Shown: positions 25,545-38,699, numbered from the stretch's first letter. The stretch is DNA of 64,000 bases from Sindora glabra (GCA_020226215.1 CM035233.1:21827150-21891149); one strand, 5' to 3'. Notes: generated by a model from the sequence alone, not told the origin. Numbers and translations are program-made.

Positions 25545-26300
25545 GGTCTGTTTGGTTTCAGGGAAAAATGAAATTTTTAGAAAATGTTTACTTAAAAAAA
25601 TGTATTTTTGAAAAATAAATTAATTTTTTATTATTTGGTGTATAAAGAAAAAATATTTTTTAGTGTTTTGTATATAAAGGAAAATTAATTTCATTTAAAG
25701 TAAATTAAAATTATTAACTTTAAAATTATTATAATTTTATATATTTAAAAAAAAATTTTATAAAATTTTTATCATTATTGGTGTCTAGTAGTTCAATGAT
25801 GATTGGTTTCCAATAATAAATATATATGAAAGGTATTACAAAATCTTATATATAAATTTACACAGTTTAATTAATTATTGTTAAATATTATATAATAGAA
25901 CATTTATCACAGGAAAGAAAGGAGAATATTTTAATAAATATTGATAAAAATATGTATCTAGATTTTAATAAATAAAAATAAATTTTATGAAAATAGAAAT
26001 AGAGTATTTATCGTGAAAATATTTAATAAATATAAATAAATTTTGTCGTGCTCCTGATTGTGATAGCATAATAAAATAAGAAGGTGAAAAGTTTGGGTTT
26101 AGATATGGATATACTAAGTAATAAGAAAAATGAATTCTATTTTTTAAAATGGAAAGTTACTTTCCCAAAAAATAATATAACTTTTTAGTTGATTATAATT
26201 TATTTTTTATTAATCAAAATTTTTAAATGTCTAAACAAAAAAAATTAAAAAAAAAATTTTAAAAATTTATTTTCCCTCTAACCAACTAACCAAATGGACC
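25545..26300. mobile_element. non-autonomous TIR element, 756 bp
   Basis: Ends are GGTCTGTTTGGTT and, on the complement, GGTCCATTTGGTT. Both sides are flanked by TCA (25542-25544 and 26301-26303), a 3-bp duplication that would fit a PIF/Harbinger-type MITE with an atypical target. The interior is AT-rich with no transposase. Confidence 0.7.
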
Positions 26301-26303
26301 TCA

Positions 26304-26858
26304 GAATCTTATCCTATTTTATTATGTATGAGGCAAAGTAGCAAATGTGGATCAGCTTGATTGACCGGAAATTTGGTGAAAATCCTTCAACCCCGTGATT
26401 GTGGTTTAATACCGTTAGAACCAGTAGTCTATGTTACAGTCGTTCCTCTTAAAATAAATCTCTGTTTATCAATTTGTAGGTCCTCACTTATTTTAAAAAT
26501 ATTTTCACTACAATTATTCTCTGCCAAATAAATAAATTAGCAGAGAGAAACTTGGACCAGCCAAATGTCATTACATTCCAAGTTTCGAGAATTCCATCAT
26601 GTCTTGTGTGATATTTGCTTGTTTCCTAACAAAATGTCATTACGCGCAGAGAAATTCTTAACTATTTTAATTATTGTTTATTTACTAGTTTTGTAGGGTC
26701 TATGTGTAGTAAAAATGACTTTTCAAGATATTTTAAATATAAAAGAGGAAAACAATCGGTCTTTATTTAATGGATGGAGTAAGGTCTCTACTTAGTAAGG
26801 AGACTTGTGTACAAGAATTTCTTATTAGATCCATATCTTAAGCATCACTGTCACTGTA
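26304..26858. other. intergenic spacer
   Basis: Mixed-composition sequence with no reading frame or element boundary that I can support. Confidence 0.4.
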
Positions 26859-27900
26859 CACTACCCTACTAATAAAAAGAGACTTTTTTTTTTTTGGGCC
26901 AAGATTCAATTTTTAAAGAAATAATTTCGCCACAAGATGTCTTCTCTTCTTTCCTACTATGCCCCTCTTATAATTTCTTTTTACATTGATTTTTTACCTG
27001 TTTTTAAAATTTTAAATTCTACATATTTATTTAATTCACTTCTCAATTTAGTTAATTTTTATTTATATATATTTTTTATTTTGTTTTCTACTTTTATATT
27101 ATTTTTCAATTTATGTATAATTTATTTTTTATTTATTTTATTACATATTTTTCTACTTTCTTTTCATTTAATCCTGTTTTATAGCTCAAGCGCCAGTAGT
27201 ATATATATATCACCACTGTCACTATCCGACTAACGAAAGAGGCTTTTTTGCTGAACCGCTTTTACAATTTTTTTTTCTCTACACTAAATTTTGCCTCAAA
27301 AATGTCTTTTCTTCATTCCTACTACATTCCTCTTATAATTTCTCTGTTATCTGTTTTTAAAATTTTAAATTCTATATATATATATTTAATTCACTTCTTA
27401 ATTTATTTAGTTTTGTAATTTTTTACTTTTATATTATTTTTGGATTTATGTATAATTTCTTTTTTATTTGTTTTATTACATATTTTTCTACTTTCTTTTT
27501 ATTTACTCCTATTTTATAGCTCGAGTATCAGTAATGTATATGTGTCTATATATCACTATCTCTTCATCACTATCCTAATAACAAAAGAGGCTTTTTCGAT
27601 CAACCACTTTTATATTTTTATCTTGCCAAGTGTCAGCTTCTTGCAAAAAAATTTCCCTGCAAAATGTCTTCTCTTCTTCCCGCTATGCTCCTCTTATAAT
27701 TTTTTCCATCCATTTTTTTATCTATTTTTAAAATTTTAAATTCTATATATTTATTTAATTTACTTCTCAATTTACTTAAATTTTGTTTATATGCATTTTT
27801 TATTTTTCTACTTTTCTTACTTTTATATTATTTTTTGTTTTATGTATAATTTATTTATTTATTTACTACATATTTTTATTTTCTTTTTATTTACTCCGGC
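26859..27900 (+). repeat. three tandem units, period about 350 bp
   Basis: Each unit runs from an ACTAAYNAAAGAGRCTTTTT-like start, through AATGTCTTYTCTTCWT and a TTTTTAAAATTTTAAATTCTA segment, to a CTACTTTYTTTTYATTTA end. Unit starts are about 360 and 348 bases apart. The copies differ by many substitutions and small indels. Confidence 0.8.
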
Positions 27901-30456
27901 GCGCGCGTGTGTAACATTATATATCTTATTTTTATTATGAAATTAAAAAAACTTTTAAAAAGTTAAATTTTAACTTTTAATGTGGAAGTTATTAATTGAA
28001 TTAATTATTATATATTTAATTTTTTTAAAGATAGATAAAAATTTACATTAAATTTATTCATTAATTCAAATTTTGTCTATATTTTTAGATATTAATTTTT
28101 AAATACTATGATTCATATTAAATATAGATTAATTGAAATTTTATTTATTATCATGGTATTCATATAAAAAGTATTCATTTATTTTTAACAAATATATTTT
28201 AAAAAATAAGTGAATCCTTCTTTATAAAAATACCAATTCATTATATATTTCATTCTTTTTAAATAACTATTTTAAAATTGAAATTAAATTACATTTTGCA
28301 GGTATTTTTCCAAATACCAAAATTCAAGCACGAGCTTTCTTTTTCTTTTATTGCTTTACAATTTATGTACATATTTTCATTTTTTTAACTTCCTTTTCTT
28401 ATTTATATTAATTTATAATTCACACATCAATTAAGCTATATTAAGAAAATAAAAATGTTTAAAAATTTTAATAATTTTAAATTTAATTTTTCAACCAGAG
28501 ATTCATATGTGCAAATTTTTTTAATTATACGTGACTTTAGTTATTTAAAATTATAGTTATCTTATATCATATATATATATTTTTATGAAAGAAGAATTCA
28601 AAATACTATATCAAGATCGCATCTTACTTTTGTGCATTCATTAAGAAGAATCCTCTTGAAATCAAATTTTTATTCAAGTATGGTTTACAAAAAATAGATG
28701 CCAAATAACATAAATTGCGAAATTTTCATTTACTCTCTTTTGCACATGTTTTTATATTGAAGATCAATTTTATTTTATTTTTTAATTCTATGATCCTATT
28801 TTCATCAGATGTCAATGTGTTTAATCTGAAGCATGTCTTCCTTTGTTTTATTTTTATTTCTTTTCAACTCAAGCACATATTTTATTTTTTTACTCTTAGG
28901 TTTTTTAAGTCGTATTTCTTTATAATTTATACATTATTTTATTTCCTTTCATTTTTTTTAAACTTTTGGCAATATTTTCATGATATCAATTTTCAAACAT
29001 TATATCCAAAATTATGTATATTATGATCACCAGACTTTATTAATATTTTGACATAGAAATTATTAAATTATTTTTAATTAATATATATCAAGAATAATCC
29101 AAATTTTAAATAAAGAAATATGAATTAATTATATATTTTATTGTTTGAATGAAAATATTTTAAAATTAGAATCAATTTTTTTAATCCTACTAGTATATTG
29201 AAAATTTTAATTTAATTAGATAATTGCATATTTTTTAATAATAATATCTGAAAATTAAAATCATATTTACACAATTTATTTTTTATATTTTCTTGATAAT
29301 TTAAAAATATTACATCTTCAAGTTAAATAATTTGGGATCAATGGGGATTTGTCGAAGTTTTATTATAAAAATTGTTAATTTTTTTAAATAATATATCTTA
29401 TAGAATAATTCAAAAATTCATTCTTTTGACTCTCGGGGGAAAAATGTAGAGATTGATATAGACACTAACTTGCTTCTCATCCTGCAACTTGCATCTCAAA
29501 TTTTTATCTTGCAACTGATTGCTTGTACCTACAATGTTGTTATATTAAAATATAAATATAAGCCATAATCAATTATATTATATAGATATTTAAAAAGTTT
29601 TTGAGTAAATATTCTTAAATTTTTTTATTAATCTATTTTAAGAACAATTTTTTTTTTGAAAATATTAGTGTTAATTTTCCAATAATATCTTTATTAGAAC
29701 AATTTCTTTTTCTAAAGTGGAAATGTTTTTTCAATTAATTGTGATTTAGGTGATTTAAAATTATGATCATTTATATAATTTTTTAATGAAATAGAAATTC
29801 ATTAAGAGTATATCAACGTTATATTTATCTTTCTATATTTATTAAAAAAGTCTCTTTAAACTAAATTATTCTTCAATATGATTGCTAAGAAATAGATGCC
29901 AAAAAAAATGAATTATGAAAAGTTTTCATTCACTCTTTGTTGTATCTATTTTTATGTTGAAGATAAATTTTAATTTCGCTACGGTTTTCGACTGTGGGAA
30001 ATTTATGAGGGACAATCAGTTAATTTTGTGCATTTTTATTCAATATAAATTAAATGTATTTGTTGGAGATTTATTAGTTACAAACTTGGATATATGATTG
30101 TGTAATAAAAATAAGTTAGATTCTAACACTTTTGCAATGTATTTTTCTTCTTATTATATACATATTATTTCTACGTTAATCGCATCAAAATAATAAGTAT
30201 TTGTATAAGAGCACATGCCAAATGTTGGTATTAAAAATTTATACACTTAAATTTCATATTAAAATATTTCTATTATTAATATAGAATTTAAATTTGATTC
30301 TTTATCAATGTAAATCAGTTTTACACTTTCACTTATCCATGTGTTATTATGTTAATAAAAAATTAGTATAACTTACTTACAATTATTAAAAATTCTTAAT
30401 TATTATTATATTTTTAATGACGTGTCTTTTTCTCGTACTCATTCATTATTAATAAT
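27901..30456. other. AT-rich interior of the Helitron-like element
   Basis: It starts with a short GC-rich GGCGCGCGCGTGTGT run near 27898. The rest is low-complexity A/T sequence without a supported gene. Confidence 0.4.
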
Positions 30457-30470
30457 ATATAATATTTTAC

Positions 30471-30655
30471 CCAACAATAATTAGTTCGAGTGGTTAGGAG
30501 CTTTTTAAGCAATGTCTTGGGTTCAGATATTGTGAACAGAGAAAATTGTTATTAGGAGAACTTTGTTCCCATATTAGGTCCTCTCGATTTGAATTTGGAT
30601 TAGTCGGAGATCCAATGTGATTTGTTAGATAATGAATGGTTCATACCAAAATAAG
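30471..30655 (+). mobile_element. tRNA-derived SINE, Au-like 3' part
   Basis: This 185-bp element is flanked by a perfect 14-bp duplication, ATATAATATTTTAC (30457-30470 and 30656-30669). The head carries RNA polymerase III promoter boxes: a box A-like TAGTTCGAGTGGTTAGGAG and a box B-like GGTTCAGATATTGTG. The body contains GGATTAGTCGGAGATCCAAT, which resembles the conserved region of the plant Au SINE family. Transcription would be by Pol III, with mobilisation by a LINE reverse transcriptase. It lies within the Helitron-like element and is therefore younger. Confidence 0.87.
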
Positions 30656-30780
30656 ATATAATATTTTACATTTATAACAAACTAAGTTTAAACACATTAA
30701 TATATTATTTAGTGTTTGAAAATAATTTTTATATAATAAGTTTTTCATAGATCAGTGGGCAGCACGAGCTAAATAGCTAG

Positions 30781-32267
30781 TTTTTTCTTATAGAAATATG
30801 AAGTCAAAGCTTTTAGTAAAAGAAGTCAAAAGAAGTCTAGTTACTATTTGAGAGTGTTGAAGTATCTTTATTCATCAACTTATTCATGGGAATCAAGTTA
30901 ATCACTTTATATAACTTTTCTTTTCTTTACCTTTTTTTTTCTTTTTGCCAAGAAGAGCAGTTTCATTTCATTCATCAAGGGTAAAATGCCTAGATTACAA
31001 GCATGAAGAATATACAATAGTTTAACATAATACACTTAAATAGAGGCTAGAGTCCTTAAATGAAAATTACAATCATAAACTAAGAAAATCTCAAATCTCA
31101 AATCTACTAGGAATTTGGAAGAAAACTCCTTCAAATAAATAGATCTAATCCCCATCCCTCAAATTAGCTTAAGATCTTGCAAATAAAGCTTGAAAGGTTT
31201 GTAAAGGAGTTAATCAATGTAAGTAGGAAATTTCATGAAAATTTTTTAGATGAATCTCATTAGATAAGGCATAAAATATTTCTATTAACAAATAACATTT
31301 TAAGAGATCAAAACTCCACTAAGGAGAATAAAAACAAAATAAGAAAAACTATACATAGATTTAGATCTTGCTTTGCAAGTGGTGGAGAACTACTCATAGA
31401 GCATGATTTAAGCTAAAACTAAGACAAAACTCAAATAAGAAGAAGAAGAAAATTAGGAACCCCTTCCCCCCTAGAAGAAGAAGAAGAAGGGCGTTGTCAT
31501 TACACTAAAAATAAAAATTGTACATAACTTTCTCTTTTCAAAGTGATTTGAATGTTGGTGATTCTATTATGTATCAATTTTTTAGAGTTTAAATTTGATT
31601 TATTGTCAGTATAAAATATTTTACATTATTAGTAAATAAGAAAGGAACACAACATTTAAAAAATAAGTAATTAAGCATTTTTATCCATAATAAAGAAATT
31701 TTAATAATTTTGTATTGGTATGACAAAATATAAGTTAATTAAATTTAAATCTTTTTAATTGGAGGGATTTACACAATTAAATTAATCATTATAATTTAAT
31801 TAATTTTAGGTGAAATTTATTACTATTTTAAAATTGATTAAAGCTTAGTTATTAATTTACTGATATAAATTTATGTTAATAAAAATTGGTGCACTATATA
31901 ATCTCCCTTCATTGAAGAATACTTCTAACTTATTATATTTTAATGTTCATCAATCGCTTAGAGGGGTTAGGCCTTCTCTTTATATGCTTAAAATCTTGAA
32001 ATATAACTTTTTTTTTAGTTTAAATTTTATCCACTGTTAATATAAAAAATTTTATACTATCAATGAATGAGAGAAAGATATATCATTAAAAAATAATAGT
32101 AATTAAGAATTTTTAATCACAATAAAAGAGTTTTAATAATTTTTCATTGACATGATAATAAATGATGAGTGATAGTGTGAAACTAATTTACATTGATAGT
32201 AGATCAAATCTAAATTTTTTTTTATTAAACAAACTTAAACTAAAATAATATAGTTTAAATCTATGCT
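30781..32267. other. intergenic spacer
   Basis: No gene supported. 30940-31500 is less AT-rich and contains a pyrimidine run followed by GCCAAGAAGAGCAG and, further on, GAAGAAGAAG repeats. It could be the reversed 3' end of a retroposon, but I cannot identify it. Confidence 0.35.
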
Positions 32268-32276
32268 TTTAAAAAA

Positions 32277-34573
32277 GGTGAATTACACTAACATCCTTTG
32301 AGATTTGACCTAATTATACCTCCATCCCTTTGATTTTTACAAATATACCATTCTACCCTTACATTCATTTAATTTTTGCATTCCCTTCCTTTTTGAATAA
32401 TGACCCTTTAATTTAAATGGATAAAAGTGGTACTTAAAGTTTCCATCCAATTTTCACAACTTATTTTATCCTTGATTAATGTTATAAGATTCTCATTTGC
32501 TACCTTATAAAGCTTCATTTTTGAAACAAGTTTATACTCAAATCAAATTCAAGAAACGTTCTAACATCCTTTATTTGAACAAAGATATAATTAAACAAGA
32601 GTGTTGTGGGTACGAGGAGTGACCTCAAACAATTAAATCAACTCCAAATAAATCCAACAAAAATTAAATGGGGAAATCAAATATGAAAAGAAATTCATAG
32701 CTATGCATAAAATTCAATAGTAAGAATACTTTAAAGAGGAGTCAAAGTTCTTATTCTATAAAAAGATATCTAATTAGATACAATAGTGTGAAGAAAAAGA
32801 ACACTTTCAACTTCTTTTACAACATCAAAGTTCCTTTTTGCTTCAATCTTAGACATACTAAACATTTGCCATTGATCCAAAGCCATAATATTAGGAGAAT
32901 AAATAGCACAAAGTAATATAAAAATCAAAGTTCTTTTATAGAATTTTTTCTAAGGATAAATCTTTTGAATTGTTTTGTTGGCACAGCTGATGTGTTCATC
33001 CATAAAAACATGGATAAACTCGTTAACATGATTTTCAAATTCTCCATTAAAATGGCTTGCTCATTTTTCTTCTTTTAATAGGAAGTGATTGTTTGGATAG
33101 AGGCAATTATTGAGGGCTACTTTCTTGTTGGCTTTTTTGGTTTTGCATGCCTTTTAAGATTTTAAATAGTTGATGCAAAAGCTATTCCTCATAAACTGAA
33201 TGATCACCAAGATGGTTTAGTGCAAAAAAAAAAAATCATATGATATCACACTAAACTACACCATATGGTATCATTGTTTATATCAAACTATAGATTTCCT
33301 TGTTTAATTTGACCCAATTAAAAATTGAAAGGCAAAAAAAGTGGTGGCAAACTAGTAAGTGATCCTCAATAACAACATATACTTTACAAAAAAAAAAGAA
33401 AAACAAGGAAATTCAAAGAAGATATGGAGAATTGCCTATTTTAAACTAAAAATAAATAGAATAGGTCATTTTTATTACACGTCTTCCTTCACTCATGCCA
33501 TAGAAATAAAGCATATTAAATTATTAATCAAATGAATTTTGCAATTTAGTATTCAAATTCAATATAAAAACACAAAAATCCCTAATAAGTTATCTACTAA
33601 CCTAAAAAATCCTACAAAGTAGCCAACATCAAATTTGGTTTTAACCACCCAGGCAAGACACATAGGTCCAGGCAAGGTAGTCTTATCCTAATTTGATAAC
33701 ACCTTATCATAGAATTGAAATTCATTTATTTTCTACATCCATAGCTTCCAATGTAAAAGGAATGTTTAGTCCATAAATTAGAACAACCATATTCAAACCA
33801 TCCTTTTAGGAATGATAAACAATTATCAACCCATAAAATCCTTTTTACTTCAAAACCATTATTTATTGTCTAATTACTACTATAAGAAAAAAATTGAATC
33901 TTTACTAAGAATATGATTTGATAGCAATTTTTAACATCATGGATCAAGCATGGAGATGCTGAAACTAAACCTTAACATTGATACATTTTAGAGGAATTAT
34001 TCACCATATGCACAATGAAAGACAATAAAGAGAAACTAACTTGAAAAGAATAGAGTAAAGTGAGAAATTCATTTGAGTAAGGAATAGTATACTAGTTTAT
34101 AATAGCCGATAGGCTTGCTATGTAAGAAATTGAACTAAAAACTGAACCAAGTTTGAACATTTCATTCATTTTAAGCAATATCATAAAAAATAGTACATAG
34201 GTTTCAATACTTACCTGGCTTCAAAATGCATCCAATTGCATAAACCAAGTGACCTTTTCCATTTTCTTGCATGAGTTGTAAATAAAAAATTCTATAGAGA
34301 AAAAAAATAACAAATCAAAGTAGATTGGGGTTAACACATGGTTTTATCTACAAATATGGGAGTTTCTTGTACAAAATGCTTTTATACATGCAATCACTTG
34401 AAGCAAATAGTTTGGCATTTTGTTTAAACTAGGGATACTTTAGACAAGTCAATTTAGCTAGTTAATAGAGCTAGTCAACATTAAGCAAATGGGAGGTCTA
34501 ATGCAATTTTGAAAATTAGGGGGGTAGATGTGTAATTAGAACAAATCTTAGGGGATATTAGTATGTTTTATCC
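32277..34573. mobile_element. MULE-like non-autonomous transposon, 2.3 kb
   Basis: Outer ends are GGTGAATTACACTAACATCC and, on the complement, GGATAAAACATACTAATATC; the inverted similarity continues for about 70 bp through GAGATTTGACCTAATTA. The flanks TTTAAAAAA (32268-32276) and TTTAAAAAT (34574-34582) match at 8 of 9 positions, the TSD length of Mutator-like elements. The interior has no transposase and no recognisable captured gene. One short minus-strand open stretch near 32955-33065 is not enough to name. Confidence 0.72.
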
Positions 34574-34807
34574 TTTAAAAATTATTATTTATAAATAAGA
34601 TAGTATATGTTGTCATTTGCCTAGTAAGTGTATGTTGTCATTTGCGTTAGATACACTAGTTTTATTATTTATCTCCATTTATTTTAATTAAATTATCAAA
34701 GGCGAAAATTTTACTTATTATTGTTTTTCTTTTCAACTTTGATATTTAATAAATGCATTGGGCTTATTCTTATTTGTCATGATTGTTATTAATATTTAAT
34801 CCCTTTG

Positions 34808-35444
34808 TTAAACCCTTATTAGATCTATCCCAATTCAACTATAATTAAAAAAATAAAAAGAAGAATGTTCTTGCTATGCTTTAGAAAAGAGAAAGAAATT
34901 GAAAGTAATAAGAGATAAAATTAACGTTGCAAAGTTTAGATTTCCTTTGATAAGTTTTCAAGTTCTTACAAAAATTTAAAGAAAAAACTCTCATAAGCAA
35001 TTAGATTGCAATAATGTCAAAAGTCAAAATCTAATTTAGTATAAGGATCAAGCCTTCTTATATGACTTTCCAAAACTTCAATTGAAAAATGAGTTCAAAT
35101 GACACTAAATAAACTTAAAATATTTTACAATGATCTGGCACAAAATAAGTGTAAATTAAAGGCTCAAATGCTAAATTAAAGTCCAAAATATCAAATAATA
35201 GTAAAATGAACTGAAGTAACACTAAGTTCTTATGGCCGATGTGGCATTGGCGTGTTGCCATTTTCTTAATAATGTAATGGTGATGTGGAATATAGTTGAA
35301 ATGATGTTGATGTGGTTCCACTTCTTTGATGATGTGGTAGTAATGTGATGTCAACTTAATGATGATGAGGCACAATTCAAATACTCTTGAACAATCTCCT
35401 CTAAACTTACTTCTTTGTGATTGACATCCCTTAGAATCATATTA
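34808..35444 (-). mobile_element. gypsy solo LTR, same family as 47813-53069
   Basis: The sequence aligns along its length with the LTR at 52270-53069: GGATCTATCCCAA-like start, CTTYGATAAGT, CAAGCCTYCTTATAT, CAAATAATAGT, repeated GATGATGTGG motifs and the GATTGACATCCCTTAGAATC end. No internal gypsy sequence flanks it. The bases CTTTG (34803-34807) and CTGTG (35445-35449) are a 4-of-5 match consistent with an old 5-bp TSD. It probably formed by recombination between the two LTRs of a full element. Confidence 0.75.
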
Positions 35445-35689
35445 CTGTGTGCTAATTGTAGGATCTTTTCTAACTTCCGAACTTTCTTTTTAAGTATCCA
35501 AATTCTTTGAATTGACCTTTAAAACTCTTCCTTAATTCTCTTAATTAATTCTTTGTAGTTTCCCCCTTTAGGATTACATCAATTAGTTAATCAATTTTCT
35601 CTCTTATTCTAGTTTTCATATAATAATTGACATTAGTGAGTGTTTAACTATTTTCAATTTTGCATTAAAAAGACAAAGTAAAAATGTAT

Positions 35690-36835
35690 CTTTATAACCT
35701 ATAACATAAATGAGATATAGATTAGAACTTATTATATTTAATTTTATGTTCAGATAAAAGAGGATTATAATATAAATGTAATATATTTATTTGAGATTGC
35801 ATATCAAAATTTGTACCTTTCCACATTTTTATAGTAAAAATTTATTTTGTTTATTTCTATAAGAGTTAACTTTATTTTTAAATTAAGTTCCGTTTCACGT
35901 AACAAATAAGTTAACTTATAACTTATTGACCTGGTTAATAAGTTATAATCTAATTTTCAAAGGTGTTTATCGCACTAACTTATAAGCTACTCTGGATAAG
36001 CTTTGATTTAATAAGTTACCTAGAATAACTTATAACTTATAAGCTACTTTTTTTTAAAATGCTTTTCAAATCTATCCTTATTCTTTTTATTAATTTACAA
36101 CTCATAACTTTTATAATATAAATTTACATAATTTTTATAAAATATAATTAATTATATTTTAAGTAATTATAATTTTATAATAAATAATAAAATAAAAATT
36201 ATATAAGTAAATAAATATATAAATTTATAAAATATTAGAAATTATACTTTTATTTTAAAATTTTTAATTATATTAATATAATTTTATTTTTAAATAAATA
36301 GAAATTATTTTAATTATATATATATTTATATTAATATGTCCTTTTATATCATTTTGTAATTTCAGCTAGTTTAATAGCTAATTTTATGAAACACTTTAGT
36401 TAGCTTATCAGCTATCAGCTACCAAGTAATTTATCAGCTATCAGCTAATTTATCAGCTAGTTGCGTGAAACGGAGCTTTAGTAAGATCAATATCTACCTA
36501 TTTTGCAATTCAACCAAAAAAATGCACCTTATTTAGAGAAGTTTTGGAGAACATACAGCTCAATTGAACCCATTTTCTTAAAAGCATCTTTATAACTTAT
36601 AAGCTAAATGAAATAAATAAATAAATATAATTGAAATTACACATCAAAATTTGTATCTTTCTTCATTTTTATTGTATAAATTTATTTTTTATTTTTCAAA
36701 GACTTTACCTTTTTTTTAATAAATAAGATCAATATCTACATATGTTGCCATTCAATTTGAAAAAATGCACCTTATTTAAGAAAGTTTCGAAGAAACATGC
36801 AATTGAACCCCACCCTTTTTTACGTGTAAATTTTG
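35690..36835. repeat. two-unit tandem repeat interrupted by a MITE
   Basis: Unit 1 is 35690-36590 including the insertion; unit 2 is about 36590-36835. Both contain ATCAAAATTTGTAYCTTTC, then AAGATCAATATCTAC and AATGCACCTTATTTA. Removing the MITE gives unit lengths of about 300 bp. Confidence 0.75.
35886..36477. mobile_element. Tourist-like (PIF/Harbinger-type) MITE, 592 bp
   Basis: Ends are AGTTCCGTTTCACGTAAC and, on the complement, AGCTCCGTTTCACGCAAC (16 of 18 positions match). It is flanked by TTA at 35883-35885 and 36478-36480. The neighbouring repeat unit at about 36710-36740 preserves the uninterrupted sequence, confirming the insertion boundaries. The interior has palindromic AAGTTATAAG/AGCTATCAGC motifs and no reading frame. 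Confidence 0.85.
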
Positions 36836-38690
36836 ATACGATTCTTTTTCATCACCCTCTTCTAGAATAAATAAAGTAAGTTTTAATGTATATTTCATTT
36901 ATAATATAAGTTATTAAGAGGAAATTTTATTTTATTTTTAATATCAAATTAAAAATAATTAAATACTCATTAATATTAATTATTGTTTTGAAAACTAGAA
37001 TAAAAGATAGAATTGACTATTTAATTATTGTTAATAATGGAATACATGATAAGTTAATATTGAAATTCTCTCCTAAGTATATACATCCTGAAAAAATACA
37101 TGGATATGGAAGTATAACCCTAATATTATTAATTAATTTTACATTATTAAATAATTTATTTTTATATAAATCATTTAATATTCGGTAGGTTATATTCGAC
37201 TTTTGATTAATTCAAATTTAGTCGGAAGGATTTAATATAAGGATAAAACTCTTCCAACGATAATTTTTTCTCTTTATAAGACTCGAGCTTGAACCTTGCT
37301 AAAGAGACTGAGTACCTATAATTACATAATTATCATTTTTGTAATTTATTGATATAATTAGCATTTGCCCAACTTTTACTAAGCATCGTATAATATTGAA
37401 CAACCAAAGGCCAACCCTTCACACAGATGCAAGCTTCATTCCACCTACCAGACACCTGTTATGATCAGGGTATTATGAAAATGGGGTTTCGGTTGAAATT
37501 ACAAAAAGTTCTAGGTCAATTTTACAAAATCAGCAAATTCATGACATGCTAGTTTGTCCGCATCTCGTTGGACTACTTGCAATGGATTCCAAAACCCCTA
37601 AAAATATGATGGCACTATAGAAAGTACTCTTTAATTAATTTATTAAAGAGGAATACAAGAAGGAGTTCTATTGAGATTAAATATTTTCACTACTAAATTA
37701 TATTTAATACATTAATATTTATATTTTAAATTGTAATTTATTTATTTTAAAATTTTTTAAAAAATCGACGATAGAATATTTAACCTCTTAAAAATGAGTT
37801 CCTTAAAACATTACACTTCCATAAAATTTTAAAACTTCATGGAGTTTATATTTAAAACTTTCTGGTAAGCAGAAACAGCTTGCTAATTTATAAATACACT
37901 ATTACTCTACAGTTGTTGATGCTAATTACTTATTTACTTCAAACAGAATAACAAGTGCACCTTTTAATAAACGGTCAAATTGTTGCTCATATGCTCAGTT
38001 ATACTAATCCAAAACAGAGGTCCAAAAGAAATGAAAGGGTGATCGATTAAAGTTTAAATCATTAAAAAGGTCTGCGGGTTTTATCCTGCCATTAAAAAGA
38101 AAAGGATAAATGTAATTGGCTAATATGCACAAGCTGCTAGCAACTAAGGAACATATTTTAATAAAATTTTGGTGAATAATGTATTAAATTTCTTAATGCA
38201 TTGAGTATCTAATGGCTCATATTATATTTTATATTTTTTTAATAAAAAATTTAATCTAATAATTACAATTTATCAATAAAGATCAATTTATGCATACATT
38301 GAATAAACTGATAAAAATCGCCTAAAATTTAACTTTATAACCTATACAATTTATCCTTGTACTTTCTGTTTCTTTTGGTGGAGTTGTAATACCCTTAAAT
38401 GATAATTAAAATCTTATTGTTTGCCAAATTATTTATATTAATTGATGAAAAAAATATAAAAAAAGATTGAAAGAGTGAAAAGTTTTGGAAAAAGTATTAG
38501 TTTTGATAGATGGGTTTTATTCATAAGTTTGTAAATTTTTTCAAAAATATCTTAGAAATTCCAAGTGTAATGAACTATGATATATGCATATTTATAATAT
38601 AATTTAATAAATTATGCTTTTAATATTTATAGAATAATGAAATATTTAGATCAAGATTTTAAATGAGATTAAAAAAAGGAAGTTTTCTAA
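36836..38690. other. intergenic spacer
   Basis: No gene supported. Near 37260-37312 a short GAGCTTGAACC, box B-like on the minus strand, and a nearby TTAGTCGG resemble pieces of SINEs, but their order and orientation do not form one. Confidence 0.4.
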
Positions 38691-38699
38691 GAATGAATT

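Larger units (their letters stand above)
26859..30780 (+). mobile_element. Helitron-like element with triplicated 5' end
   Basis: Three successive 5'-end-like blocks start near 26859, 27219 and 27567. The third begins TCACTATCCTAATAACAAAA after an A and is the best candidate terminus. The 3' end reads GCACGAGCTAAATAGCTAG followed by T (30762-30780), fitting a CTRR terminus before T. The interior (27910-28260) is related to the tandem units of the first Helitron-like element. No Rep/helicase gene is present, and a SINE has inserted at 30471-30655. The hairpin is weak, so superfamily assignment is tentative. Confidence 0.5.

Noticed and set aside
26937..29026. Open frames giving Phe/Leu/Ile-rich peptides that look like membrane proteins
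   Set aside because: They are translations of T-rich repeat units in the Helitron-like element; tandem copies carry stops at different places.
33885..33925. CACTA-like terminus (ACTACTATAAGAAAAAAA)
   Set aside because: No partner end, no 3-bp TSD and no subterminal repeat nearby; it lies inside the MULE-like element.
37200..37315. Second SINE
   Set aside because: TTAGTCGG and a box B-like GAGCTTGAACC are present, but their order and orientation do not match a SINE, and no TSD was found.
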